Shown one piece after another: positions 1 to 7,816 of a stretch of 10,473 nt of DNA (within the stretch, counting starts at the first letter, position 1; every line of letters begins with the position of its first letter). Below the pieces are notes generated by a model that was not told the origin of the DNA, ran no database searches, and was given only the letters and a program-made list of their open reading frames with translations. The position numbers and the translations under genes were made by a program. Origin of the DNA: Bacteroidaceae bacterium (GTDB lineage: Bacteria > Bacteroidota > Bacteroidia > Bacteroidales > Bacteroidaceae); NCBI GenBank assembly GCA_021443285.1, contig JABUUG010000031.1, positions 1 through 10,473 of the forward strand, read 5' to 3'.

Positions 1-1371
1 CGTGTTCAGAAGCAGATCGGGATCGTCTCCGGGCGAATTTCCCGCGAGCTCGCTGACGATCGGACGACCCGGTACGATCGTCGCGGCTTTCGAGTCGGGC
101 CAGTTCTTGTCGGCGCACAGTCGGGCGGCGCCGCTGAACCATACGGAGGTCTTTGATCCTTCGCGCGTAACGACTTCCGGAAGTCTTGCAAATATTTTGA
201 GGAAATCTTCCGGCAGGAGGTCGCCGATAACGACGACGTCGAAGCTTTCCAGAGTTTTCCGATCGAGAGGCTCGTCGGGCAACATGTTGGGATCGTTGCG
301 AACGACAAGCGGATCGGCAGAGAGGAGCATCGTTTTTAAGTCGACGTTTTCCTCGCGACGTAGCGCCTCGCGCAGATAGACGTAATCTTTCCCTGGCAGA
401 TCGTCGACAAGAAGCGCGCGTATCGGTTTGACAGGCTTGAAGTTAAAAAGGATCGCGTTGTCCGCCAGGCATAGCTCCGGATGCTTTCTGTTTCGGTCGG
501 CGGACGCGTCAAGATCGTTGACGATCGCGTCGAACGATCCCTGAACCGCAGAGTTGTCGCGCAGGATCAGGAGAAAGGTCGCTTCCGGTTCGTTTTCTTC
601 GTTCCATGTTCTGGAGACAACGACCTCGTTGGAAGGGTCCGAGTCGATCTTTTCCGGGAGGATCGGTTCCGACCAGAGGAGTTGCGGGCCAGCGTCGTCC
701 TGCTTCTTCTTCCATAGTTCGAGCATGGCGCCGGAGGTCTGGTTGGCTCCCTGGAGCTCGACGGTCACAGAAAGGAACGCCTCTGCGTCGTCAAGGAATG
801 GGGGATCGACATGCAGGTCGCGCACGCTCCAATTCAGCGCCGGTTCAGTCGGTCCGAGTCGCACGGCAGCGAAGCGTTTCTCTTCCGGTAGCGTAGCCCA
901 TGAGGCGAACCGATCGTCGGAGACGTAGAGAATCCTCGCGTTTTCCGACTCGGGGAGCGGCGAGAAAGGAGGGAGGTCAACGCCGGCAAAGGTCTCGCTT
1001 CCTGAGAGACGCATGGTCCGGCTCGGCGCCTGGCGATCGTATGCGGCGCGTTGGAAGGCGTCGCTTATCTTTTCAGCAAGAGCGTAGACGTCCCGATCGT
1101 CGTTGTTTCGGGCCATGCTCGCAGAATCGTCCAGGATCGCGACGATCTCTGGAGGGCGGAGGACGTTACGTTCGAGAGTCGGAGCGACAAAGAGCGCGGC
1201 AAGGATCGACGCAAAAAGGATCGCAACGATAAAATGAAACGCGCGCCGCAGGGGCGCATGGGTCGTTTCTTTCCGAAAACGCAACGCAGCCAGGAGAACG
1301 CAGACAAGCCAGAGGATCGCCGCGCACGTCAATTCCAAAATCGTTCGTTCTGTCGCGATCCATGCTTCCAT
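1..1371 (-). CDS. vWA / glutamine-amidotransferase-like membrane protein, planctomycete type (C-terminus beyond window)
   Basis: Reading leftwards from the ATG at 1371, all 457 codons are open to the window edge, so the C-terminus is missing. Two hydrophobic helices (residues about 11-30 and 45-64) are followed by DDSASM at 81-86, a DxSxS metal-site motif of von Willebrand A domains. A beta-rich region spans about 180-310. From about 315 comes an ALLVDD strand, then a YLREAL helix and an SADP motif, and near 375-390 a DVVVIGD strand: the pattern of the class I glutamine-amidotransferase-like domain in large planctomycete vWA membrane proteins. The vWA part is much shorter than usual. The gene starts three bases after the stop of the transporter at 1375, so the two are probably co-transcribed. 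Relatives are mostly uncharacterised and often lie near MoxR/BatA-type genes; the cellular role is unknown. The family call comes from recalled motifs, not a search. Confidence 0.75.
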   Translation of the reverse strand, partial: MEAWIATERTILELTCAAILWLVCVLLAALRFRKETTHAPLRRAFHFIVAILFASILAALFVAPTLERNVLRPPEIVAILDDSASMARNNDDRDVYALAEKISDAFQRAAYDRQAPSRTMRLSGSETFAGVDLPPFSPLPESENARILYVSDDRFASWATLPEEKRFAAVRLGPTEPALNWSVRDLHVDPPFLDDAEAFLSVTVELQGANQTSGAMLELWKKKQDDAGPQLLWSEPILPEKIDSDPSNEVVVSRTWNEENEPEATFLLILRDNSAVQGSFDAIVNDLDASADRNRKHPELCLADNAILFNFKPVKPIRALLVDDLPGKDYVYLREALRREENVDLKTMLLSADPLVVRNDPNMLPDEPLDRKTLESFDVVVIGDLLPEDFLKIFARLPEVVTREGSKTSVWFSGAARLCADKNWPDSKAATIVPGRPIVSELAGNSPGDDPDLLLNT

Positions 1372-1374
1372 CGT

Positions 1375-2460
1375 TCATTTCCCGTCGGGTTTGTCGCGAT
1401 CCAGACCCGCAACGGCGACGCCAACAGCGACCAGCACGACGCCGAGCCCTATCGTCCAGGTGCACGTTTCGTGATAGAAAACGAAGCCCGTGAGCGTAAG
1501 CGCGATCGCCTGGGCGTTGGCGAGCATCGTCTGTTTGAGAACGAAGAGCCTGCGGAGCCCTTCGATTTGGAAATAGAACCCCGTCATGTTGGCGACTCCG
1601 GCGATCAAAACGAGTATCCAGCATGTTGTCGGCGGGGCGGTCCATGTTACGGATCCGTCTTCGGCGACGACTTTCATTCCGGAGAGGATCGCGTCAAGGC
1701 CGGTCAGTCCGTTCTGCATGGCGAGCGCAGCGCCGCAGATGATCGCGCCAACGCCGGTCACGGCGATCATACCGAGGGAAGTCGGTAGAAATTCGTTTTT
1801 AATACCGGCCGCTTCTTCTTCCTGCCGGGTCGTTTTGGCAACGCGCAGCAACCTACGCAGAATGGATAGTTCCCAGGTATATCCGAGGGACGCGAGGACG
1901 ACGCAGAACAGACCGAACCCGAGGCGGAGTTCCTTGCCGGCGATCGTTGCTTCCAGAGTAGAGGAACCGCCGCTGAGGAGCCAAACGGCAAAGATGAGGA
2001 GCGCCAGGGTCGCGATCTTGACCTTGGTAACGCGTTCCTTGAGCCAGACGGCTCCGACGAGCGAAGTCATGATCATCTGCACCGCCTGAAGGAGCGGCGT
2101 GGTGAGCGCGAGACCCAGAGCCGCATAGGCAAAGAGATGGTATCGCGCGCCGAGAGCCTGACACACGACGCCCGAAAGGATCAGCAGAAAGATCGCCTTC
2201 AGACAGGGAAATCGGTATCGACCGCGTAACGACTGAATAACGATGAACGGCAGCGTGAAGGCGACTGTCGTGAGTTCCTTGATCGCGATCGACCAGTCTG
2301 AACTGACGTCTGGATAGTTCGTCAGCCCGCGCAGCATGGAGAGAGAGACCGTGTAGCACAGTGAAGAAACGATAGCGTAAATAAATCCACGAGTCTCTTC
2401 CGAGATCCCTTTTTTACCAGGAAGCGGCTCCTGTATTCCCGTAGTGACGACGTTTGCCAT
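1375..2460 (-). CDS. EamA/DMT-superfamily permease, 361 aa
   Basis: This is a predicted inner-membrane transporter of the drug/metabolite transporter superfamily. About ten hydrophobic segments can be seen, in two halves: roughly residues 25-165 and, after a polar loop rich in charged residues, 180-355. This is the usual two-EamA-domain (5+5 helix) design, though the protein is longer than the common 290-320 residues. The substrate cannot be predicted. The start is the ATG at 2460, since an in-frame stop lies at 2481-2479 and no other start precedes it. The stop at 1375-1377 is three bases before the next minus-strand gene. Codon use is GC-rich, like that gene and unlike everything to its right. 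Its start codon lies at the compositional break, so its native promoter is probably absent from this contig and the first codons could be affected if the join lies slightly inside the gene. Confidence 0.85.
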   Translation of the reverse strand: MANVVTTGIQEPLPGKKGISEETRGFIYAIVSSLCYTVSLSMLRGLTNYPDVSSDWSIAIKELTTVAFTLPFIVIQSLRGRYRFPCLKAIFLLILSGVVCQALGARYHLFAYAALGLALTTPLLQAVQMIMTSLVGAVWLKERVTKVKIATLALLIFAVWLLSGGSSTLEATIAGKELRLGFGLFCVVLASLGYTWELSILRRLLRVAKTTRQEEEAAGIKNEFLPTSLGMIAVTGVGAIICGAALAMQNGLTGLDAILSGMKVVAEDGSVTWTAPPTTCWILVLIAGVANMTGFYFQIEGLRRLFVLKQTMLANAQAIALTLTGFVFYHETCTWTIGLGVVLVAVGVAVAGLDRDKPDGK

Positions 2461-2480
2461 GATAAACCTTAACTCAAACT
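2440..2480. other. Probable chimeric junction between two unrelated genomes
   Basis: Composition, codon preference, GATC density and apparent taxonomy of the proteins all change here. The CATG at 2458-2461 provides the minus-strand ATG of the transporter (2460-2458) and the plus-strand ATG of the sugar transferase (2459-2461), so two genes from apparently different phyla have no intergenic space and no promoter between them. That is hard to explain biologically and easy to explain as a misassembly, ligation or amplification chimera. The exact breakpoint cannot be fixed from the sequence. Confidence 0.7.
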
Positions 2481-3862
2481 ACTCCCTCAGAACACTCATC
2501 GTACTGCTCGACTACATTACCATGTGTACGATGTTTGTCATATACCACGAGTATGGGAAATACGACATATATGTACCATACGTCTATATGATGGTTGGTA
2601 TAATCGCCTTCACTATCGCAGAAATGGTATTTCCTACCAGATTACACCTACACCACCAAGGATTCGACAAAGAACTCAAACAGGTGGTCTCCCTCTCCAT
2701 ACTCTTCGGGATCAGCTTCTTCCTGCTCTGCTCAATAAACAAGTGGACCTATTTCCGAATCATTGCAGGATTAGGAACACTCGACGTTTCAATAGGCGTT
2801 TCGGTTGCACTCCTACTTGTCCGCACATTCGACTTCCTCTGTATAAAACTTATACGTAAAAAAGGAAGAAACGTACACTCAATATTATTTGCAGGAGAAA
2901 TAGATACCGTACGAGAACTCCTACGAGAAACACAAGATGCAGTCTCCGAAGGATTCGCATACAAAGGATACTACTCCACTCACAACGATGAGCAACTCTC
3001 CTCCACAGTCCCCTATCTTGGAGACTACGAACAAATCGCAAAAGACATACAGGAAAAAGGACACATCGCAGACGAGTTCTTCTGTTCAATACCCTTTGGA
3101 AACAACGTCGATAGCCAGCTACACGTAAAGCTCATGACATACTGTATGCATAACACCATACGTTTTTTTTTCGTACCACCATTCCTCAGCGATTTTGGCA
3201 ATACACTTGTGCCACACATGCTCGGTACACAGATAGTCTTCACCAATATAGCCACACCACTTCTTAATCCGGCTAACCGAATGCAGAAACGATTGTTCGA
3301 CATAATTGTAAGCGCATCACTACTCATACTAATCCTGCCACTTGCACCAATCATCGCACTCATAATAAAACTACAAAGTCCAGGACCAATATTCTTCGGA
3401 CAAAAAAGAACCGGCATGAACGACAAAGAGTTCATCTGCTATAAATTCCGCTCAATGCACGTAAACAAAGATGCGGACAAAATGCAAGCAACAAAAGACG
3501 ACCCCCGAAAGTTCCCCTTCGGAAACCTCATCAGAAAAACAAATATCGACGAGCTGCCACAGTTTTACAACGTACTAAAAGGAGATATGAGCATCGTTGG
3601 CCCAAGACCACACATGCTACTTCACACAGACCAGTACCGAAAGCAGATAGAGTCGTATATGCTCCGACACTACGTTAGGCCAGGCATTACAGGATGGGCA
3701 CAAACCACAGGATACAGAGGAGAAACAAAAGAACTCTGGCAAATGGAAGGCAGAGTAAAAAGAGACCTCTGGTACATACAAAACTGGAGCCTATGGCTTG
3801 ATCTGCGCATCATCTTCAAAACCATAAAGACCATTATATTCCCCGACAAGGCAGCATATTAA
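2459..3862 (+). CDS. Undecaprenyl-phosphate hexose-1-phosphate transferase (WcaJ-like), 467 aa
   Basis: An integral membrane enzyme that moves a sugar-1-phosphate (probably glucose-1-P or galactose-1-P) from a UDP-sugar to undecaprenyl phosphate, the first step of capsule or exopolysaccharide repeat-unit assembly. The N-terminal half has four hydrophobic helices (about 10-29, 38-58, 77-97, 105-125) and a Rossmann-like region (about 135-240). The catalytic bacterial sugar transferase domain starts near residue 275 with a membrane hairpin, then SPGPIFF (307), YKFRSM, DELPQFYNVLKGDMS (from 364), VGPRPH and VRPGITGWAQ, all family hallmarks. Length fits the family. GTG at 2444 would add five residues, but these are read from the presumed foreign DNA, so the ATG at 2459 is preferred. 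Codons are strongly A-ended (ATA, ACA, AGA, GGA). No native promoter is visible. It faces pnp, with a shared terminator between them. The sugar specificity is not readable. Confidence 0.92.
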   Translation: MINLNSNYSLRTLIVLLDYITMCTMFVIYHEYGKYDIYVPYVYMMVGIIAFTIAEMVFPTRLHLHHQGFDKELKQVVSLSILFGISFFLLCSINKWTYFRIIAGLGTLDVSIGVSVALLLVRTFDFLCIKLIRKKGRNVHSILFAGEIDTVRELLRETQDAVSEGFAYKGYYSTHNDEQLSSTVPYLGDYEQIAKDIQEKGHIADEFFCSIPFGNNVDSQLHVKLMTYCMHNTIRFFFVPPFLSDFGNTLVPHMLGTQIVFTNIATPLLNPANRMQKRLFDIIVSASLLILILPLAPIIALIIKLQSPGPIFFGQKRTGMNDKEFICYKFRSMHVNKDADKMQATKDDPRKFPFGNLIRKTNIDELPQFYNVLKGDMSIVGPRPHMLLHTDQYRKQIESYMLRHYVRPGITGWAQTTGYRGETKELWQMEGRVKRDLWYIQNWSLWLDLRIIFKTIKTIIFPDKAAY

Positions 3863-3921
3863 TTGTGGTGGGTTCTATAAATTGAAAGTTATAAGAAGTT
3901 TACAGTTGTAACCTTATCACA

Positions 3922-3964
3922 AAATATTGCCCCACACAGAACAAAACCGTATGGGGCAATATTT
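3922..3964. terminator. Bidirectional intrinsic terminator between convergent genes
   Basis: A perfect 13-bp inverted repeat pairs 3922-3934 with 3952-3964 around a 17-base loop. The core is TTGCCCCA/TGGGGCAA flanked by AT pairs. T-rich sequence follows on the plus side, and TTTTGTGAT follows on the minus side. It lies between the stop of the sugar transferase (3862) and the stop of pnp (4015) and can serve both. Confidence 0.8.
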
Positions 3965-4014
3965 ATTATATTAGGATGACAAAAACTTTACATCCTCTTC
4001 ACCAATCAATCATA

Positions 4015-6345
4015 TCAGATGTCATCATGATCGAGTGAGTCGTTGAAGTCCTTTGGCTCACGTGGTGCATAAGGGTCATTTGTGTGTTCGCCCCTATGCT
4101 CAAAGCGGCGGCGTTCATCTTCACCACGGAAACGACGTTCAGGACGAGGACGACGCTCACCATCAAACTCCCGGCGTTCGGGACGTGGACGGCGCTCACG
4201 CTCCACATAGTCAGCAGGTTTCTCTATCAGCACACGGTGAGAAAGCTTGTACTTACCTGTCTTCTGGTCTATGTCAAGCAGCTTGACCTTTATCTTATCA
4301 CCTTCTTTCAGACCAGCCTCTTCAACAGAAACCAGACGACGCCATTCTATCTCCGAGATGTGAAGGAGTCCGTCCTTACCCGGCATAATCTCAACGAAAC
4401 ATCCGTATGGCATTATTGACCGGATAGTACCTTCGTAGATTTCTCCCACTTCAGGTACAGCCACAATGGCACGAATCTTTCCGATAGCGTTGTCTATAGA
4501 CTCCTTGTTCGGAGCAGAAACCTGAACCTTACCAACACCGTCAACTTCATCAATCGTGATCGTTGCGCCGGTATCCTCCTGCATCTGCTGTATAATCTTT
4601 CCGCCAGGACCAATAACTGCACCGATGAACTCTTTCGGGATAATCATCTGTACGATACGTGGTACCTGTGGCTTCAGTTCTGGACGTGGCTCTGCAATGG
4701 TGTCGGTGATGCAGCCAAGTATGTGCTCACGACCTTCCTTCGCCTGCTGGAGGGCTTTCTCAAGGATTTCGTAAGACAGACCGTCGCACTTGATGTCCAT
4801 CTGTGTGGCAGTCAAACCGTCCTTTGTACCAGTGGTCTTGAAGTCCATATCGCCAAGGTGGTCCTCATCGCCGAGAATGTCCGAGAGCACAGCATACTTG
4901 TCCTCACCGGGATTCTTGATAAGTCCCATGGCAATACCTGATACAGGCTTCTTCATCGGTACACCTGCATCCATCAGCGCAAGTGTTCCGGCGCATACTG
5001 TTGCCATTGACGACGAGCCATTTGACTCAAGTATCTGCGAAACCACGCGTACGGTATATGGGTAGTCCTCTGGTATCTGTCCTTTCAAACCACGCCATGC
5101 AAGATGACCATGACCTATCTCTCGACGACCGACACCGCGCTGTGCCTTTGCCTCGCCAGTGCAGAACGGTGGGAAGTTATAGTGGAGGAGGAAGCGCATA
5201 TAGCTCTTGTCAAGCACATCGTCAACCATCTTCTCATCAAGCTTTGTGCCAAGTGTTACGGTTGTGAGCGACTGTGTCTCGCCGCGGGTGAAGATAGAGC
5301 TTCCGTGTGGCATTGGCAGCGGAGACACCTCGCACCATATCGGGCGAATCTCATTTGTCTTGCGGCCGTCGAGACGCTTGCCCTCATCAAGGATGCAGCG
5401 GCGCATAGCGTCCTTCTCCACATCGTGGTAGTATTTGTCTATGAGGGCGCACTTCTCTTCAAGTTCATCCTCTGTCAGTTCGGCGTGAGCCTCACAGTAT
5501 GCGGTCTTGAACTCCTCTTTGATGTTCTCAAATGCTTCTGCACGGGCGTGCTTCTCAAGTGCCTGGCCCACTACATCGTAAGCCTTCTGGTAGCACTCTT
5601 TCTTCACCTGCTCGCGGAGTTCATCATCGTTCACCTCGTGGCAGTATTCACGCTTCACATCCGTGCCAAGCTCCTTCATCAGTTCTTCCTGAAGTACGCA
5701 CATCGGCTTGATGGCTTCGTGGGCAGCTTTCAGAGCGCCGAGCAGGTCTGCCTCCGACACTTCGTCCATCTCGCCTTCCACCATCATTATGTTGTCCTTA
5801 GTAGCGCCGACCATAAGATCCATGTCGGCAGACTTCATCTGTTCGAAAGTAGGGTTGATTACATATTCTCCGTTCACGCGTGCTACACGCACCTCCGAGA
5901 TAGGGCACTCGAAAGGAATGTCCGAGCAGGCGAGGGCGGCAGAGGCTGCAAAGCCGGCAAGAGCATCGGGCTGGTCAACACCGTCGGCGGAGAAAAGGAT
6001 TACATTTACAAAGACTTCTGCGTGGAAGTCTGAAGGGAACAGTGGGCGGAGAGCGCGGTCAACAAGGCGGCATGTCAGGATTTCGTTGTCCGAAGCCTTG
6101 CCCTCACGCTTTGTGAAACCGCCGGGAAAGCGTCCGGCAGCGGCATACTGTTCACGATACTCTACCTGGAGGGGCATGAAATCCGTTCCAGGAACTGCGT
6201 CTTTTGCGGCACAAACAGTGGCCAGGAGTACAGTGTTACCCATCTTCAGGGTACAGCTTCCATCGGCTTGTTTCGCCAGTTTTCCGGTCTCAATGGTGAT
6301 GGTACGACCATCTGCCAGAGTGAGAGTTTTTTCGATTACGTTCAT
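4015..6345 (-). CDS. pnp: Polyribonucleotide nucleotidyltransferase (PNPase), 776 aa
   Basis: A cytoplasmic trimeric exoribonuclease that degrades RNA 3' to 5' by phosphorolysis and can add nucleotides in reverse. The first RNase PH domain starts at the N-terminus, and an all-helical linker lies around 240-330. The second, catalytic RNase PH domain carries GRREIGHGH at 406-414 and the [10 protein letters not shown] block, with D493 and D499 matching the catalytic aspartates of E. coli PNPase. A KH domain has its GPGG loop near 579, and an S1 RNA-binding domain spans about 634-705. An Arg/Glu-rich tail (about 714-760) contains the repeat RRPRPERR twice, then an acidic end. The start at 6345 gives the standard N-terminus ([21 protein letters not shown]). 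A typical Bacteroidales single gene, monocistronic here, ending at a shared terminator. All core residues are intact. Confidence 0.98.
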   Translation of the reverse strand: MNVIEKTLTLADGRTITIETGKLAKQADGSCTLKMGNTVLLATVCAAKDAVPGTDFMPLQVEYREQYAAAGRFPGGFTKREGKASDNEILTCRLVDRALRPLFPSDFHAEVFVNVILFSADGVDQPDALAGFAASAALACSDIPFECPISEVRVARVNGEYVINPTFEQMKSADMDLMVGATKDNIMMVEGEMDEVSEADLLGALKAAHEAIKPMCVLQEELMKELGTDVKREYCHEVNDDELREQVKKECYQKAYDVVGQALEKHARAEAFENIKEEFKTAYCEAHAELTEDELEEKCALIDKYYHDVEKDAMRRCILDEGKRLDGRKTNEIRPIWCEVSPLPMPHGSSIFTRGETQSLTTVTLGTKLDEKMVDDVLDKSYMRFLLHYNFPPFCTGEAKAQRGVGRREIGHGHLAWRGLKGQIPEDYPYTVRVVSQILESNGSSSMATVCAGTLALMDAGVPMKKPVSGIAMGLIKNPGEDKYAVLSDILGDEDHLGDMDFKTTGTKDGLTATQMDIKCDGLSYEILEKALQQAKEGREHILGCITDTIAEPRPELKPQVPRIVQMIIPKEFIGAVIGPGGKIIQQMQEDTGATITIDEVDGVGKVQVSAPNKESIDNAIGKIRAIVAVPEVGEIYEGTIRSIMPYGCFVEIMPGKDGLLHISEIEWRRLVSVEEAGLKEGDKIKVKLLDIDQKTGKYKLSHRVLIEKPADYVERERRPRPERREFDGERRPRPERRFRGEDERRRFEHRGEHTNDPYAPREPKDFNDSLDHDDI

Positions 6346-6399
6346 CTAAATAATTTGTTATTACATCTTTGGAGGTGTGAAACTCCGTTAAAATCGATG

Positions 6400-6407
6400 C
6401 AAATTTA
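6400..6407 (-). promoter_or_regulatory. Candidate Bacteroidetes -7 element for pnp
   Basis: On the minus strand this reads TAAATTTG, matching the Bacteroidetes -7 consensus TAnnTTTG. It would give a leader of roughly 45-50 bases before the ATG at 6345. No clear TTTG -33 element is present at the usual distance, so support is partial. The leader contains a short GGAG/CTCC inverted repeat (6371-6386) of uncertain meaning. Confidence 0.45.
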
Positions 6408-6513
6408 TGATTTGGTGGAAGAAATATAAGCCTGCTTACTGTTTTCGAGTGTGAGAAACTTGCCTAAAAATATGTTTTTTCCACTTTTTATCTAACTATT
6501 TATATAAAAAAAA

Positions 6514-6521
6514 TAACTTTG
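6514..6521 (+). promoter_or_regulatory. Candidate Bacteroidetes -7 element for the GNAT-like gene
   Basis: TAACTTTG matches TAnnTTTG exactly and lies in an AT-rich stretch, about 60 bases before the ATG at 6581, giving a leader of roughly 50 bases. The upstream -33 element is not clear. The intergenic region 6346-6580 holds no gene that I can see. Confidence 0.5.
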
Positions 6522-6580
6522 GCACGAAATATCACATCTTTTTTACGTAGTTAACACCCGCCATAGGCTCATTAATCACT

Positions 6581-7738
6581 ATGATTACAATAAAAAAAGT
6601 TGAAACAGACAAAGAACTCACTGCATTCATAGATTTCTATACACACCTCTACAGAAACAATCCCTGTTTTGTACCACCGCTTTTTTCCGATGAGAGAAAT
6701 TGCCTGCGACACGACAAGAATGCTGCTTTTGAGTTTTGCGAGAGCCAATACTATCTGGCATACAATGAAGATGGAAAAATTGTAGGGCGTGTCGCTGCAA
6801 TCATAAATCACAAAGCAAACAATCGCTGGAAGCAGAAAAGGGTACGCTTCGGATGGTTCGACTTTATAGATGATACCGAGGTGTCAAAAAAACTCCTTCA
6901 GACCGTAGAGCAATTTGGACGCAGCAAGGGTATGACAGAAATCGTCGGTCCTTTAGGCTTTACCGATTTAGATAGAGAGGGCATGCTGATAGAAGGCTTC
7001 GATGAGCTTAGTTCAATAATGACCAACTACTGTGCACCTTACTACAAAGAGCATATCTATGCTCTTGAAGGTTATGAAGCAGAAGTCAGATACTGTGAGA
7101 ACAAAATGTACATCCCCAATCAGATACCTGCCAAATACGTTCAGATAGCAAAAGTTGTCGAAACACGTTACAACCTTCATGCCCATAAACCTACTCGCTG
7201 GAGTCTCCTACACGGAGAGGGACGCAGAATTTTCGAGATGGTAAACGAAACATACAAGGATATCTACGGGTACAACGAAATCAGCAGGCGACAGATAGAC
7301 CAGTACATATCCCAGTACATACCAATAGTTAATCCAGACTTCATAACCATTATCCGCGATCACAACACACCAGAAAAAAAGATGATTGGATTCGGACTCT
7401 CACTTCCTTCTCTCGGTGAAGCAATGAGGCAAAACAGAAACGGAAGATTGTTGCCGTTCGGATGGTGGAAATTGGCAAAGACACTCTTCTTTTCAAAAGA
7501 ATCCCGTGTCATTGACCTCGTCCTTGTAGGGGTGCTGCCAGAATATCGTTCCAAGGGTGCGAACGCACTTCTATTTGTAGATTTAATACCACAATACATA
7601 AAATACAAGTGCGAGTATGCGCAAACCATGGTACAGCTTGAGGACAATCGCCACGCAATATCACAATGGGGACCGCTTAACCCCATAGTCCACAAGCGCC
7701 GTGAGTGTTATGTAAAGAAAATAGGCAATAGCTATTAA
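6581..7738 (+). CDS. GNAT-fold acyltransferase-like protein, 385 aa
   Basis: It resembles a family widespread in Bacteroidetes, usually named GNAT-family N-acetyltransferase or hypothetical, about 370-390 residues long. Visible conserved stretches are NNPCFVPPLFSDE near residue 26, VGRVAAIINHKAN, FGWFDFIDD, a GPLGFTDLDREGMLIEGFD block near 126-144, and a C-terminal LVLVGVLPEYRSKGANALLF strand-loop-helix (about 313-332) placed like the acyl-CoA-binding loop of GNAT enzymes. There RSKGAN (323-328) only partly fits the Q/RxxGxG/A motif. No membrane segment or signal peptide is evident, so it is probably cytoplasmic. The acceptor is unknown. Some large GNAT-like proteins act as bacterial ceramide synthases in sphingolipid-making bacteria; membership here is conjecture. 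It stands alone, divergent from pnp and convergent with the AraC gene. Confidence 0.75.
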   Translation: MITIKKVETDKELTAFIDFYTHLYRNNPCFVPPLFSDERNCLRHDKNAAFEFCESQYYLAYNEDGKIVGRVAAIINHKANNRWKQKRVRFGWFDFIDDTEVSKKLLQTVEQFGRSKGMTEIVGPLGFTDLDREGMLIEGFDELSSIMTNYCAPYYKEHIYALEGYEAEVRYCENKMYIPNQIPAKYVQIAKVVETRYNLHAHKPTRWSLLHGEGRRIFEMVNETYKDIYGYNEISRRQIDQYISQYIPIVNPDFITIIRDHNTPEKKMIGFGLSLPSLGEAMRQNRNGRLLPFGWWKLAKTLFFSKESRVIDLVLVGVLPEYRSKGANALLFVDLIPQYIKYKCEYAQTMVQLEDNRHAISQWGPLNPIVHKRRECYVKKIGNSY

Positions 7739-7752
7739 TAGGAAGTTAATGG

Positions 7753-7782
7753 AAGTAAAAGCAGCATAACATCCTTTTACTT
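7753..7782. terminator. AT-rich hairpin, probable bidirectional terminator
   Basis: A perfect 9-bp inverted repeat (AAGTAAAAG at 7753-7761 with CTTTTACTT at 7774-7782) surrounds a 12-base loop. It sits between the convergent stops at 7738 and 7817. The stem is weak, with few GC pairs, and lacks a long T tract, so the call rests partly on position. Confidence 0.5.
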
Positions 7783-7816
7783 ATTATAACTACCACTTTA
7801 TAGAAACTGACGAATG

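Noticed and set aside
1166..1645. A 159-codon minus-strand frame overlapping the transporter end and the next gene
   Set aside because: It is an out-of-frame shadow of two convincing genes on the same strand; the product is Arg-rich with no family resemblance.
1051..1788. A 245-codon plus-strand open frame across the vWA gene start and the transporter
   Set aside because: GC-rich DNA leaves long antisense frames open. The product is an Arg/Asp-rich low-complexity string, while the minus strand encodes two coherent proteins.
5104..6033. A 309-codon open frame on the plus strand inside pnp
   Set aside because: It is antisense to a clearly conserved PNPase coding region; its predicted protein is a Leu/His-rich shadow with no recognisable domain.
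6371..6386. GGAG/CTCC inverted repeat in the pnp leader as an autoregulatory hairpin
   Set aside because: The stem has only four base pairs with an eight-base loop, far weaker than the processed leader hairpin of E. coli pnp.
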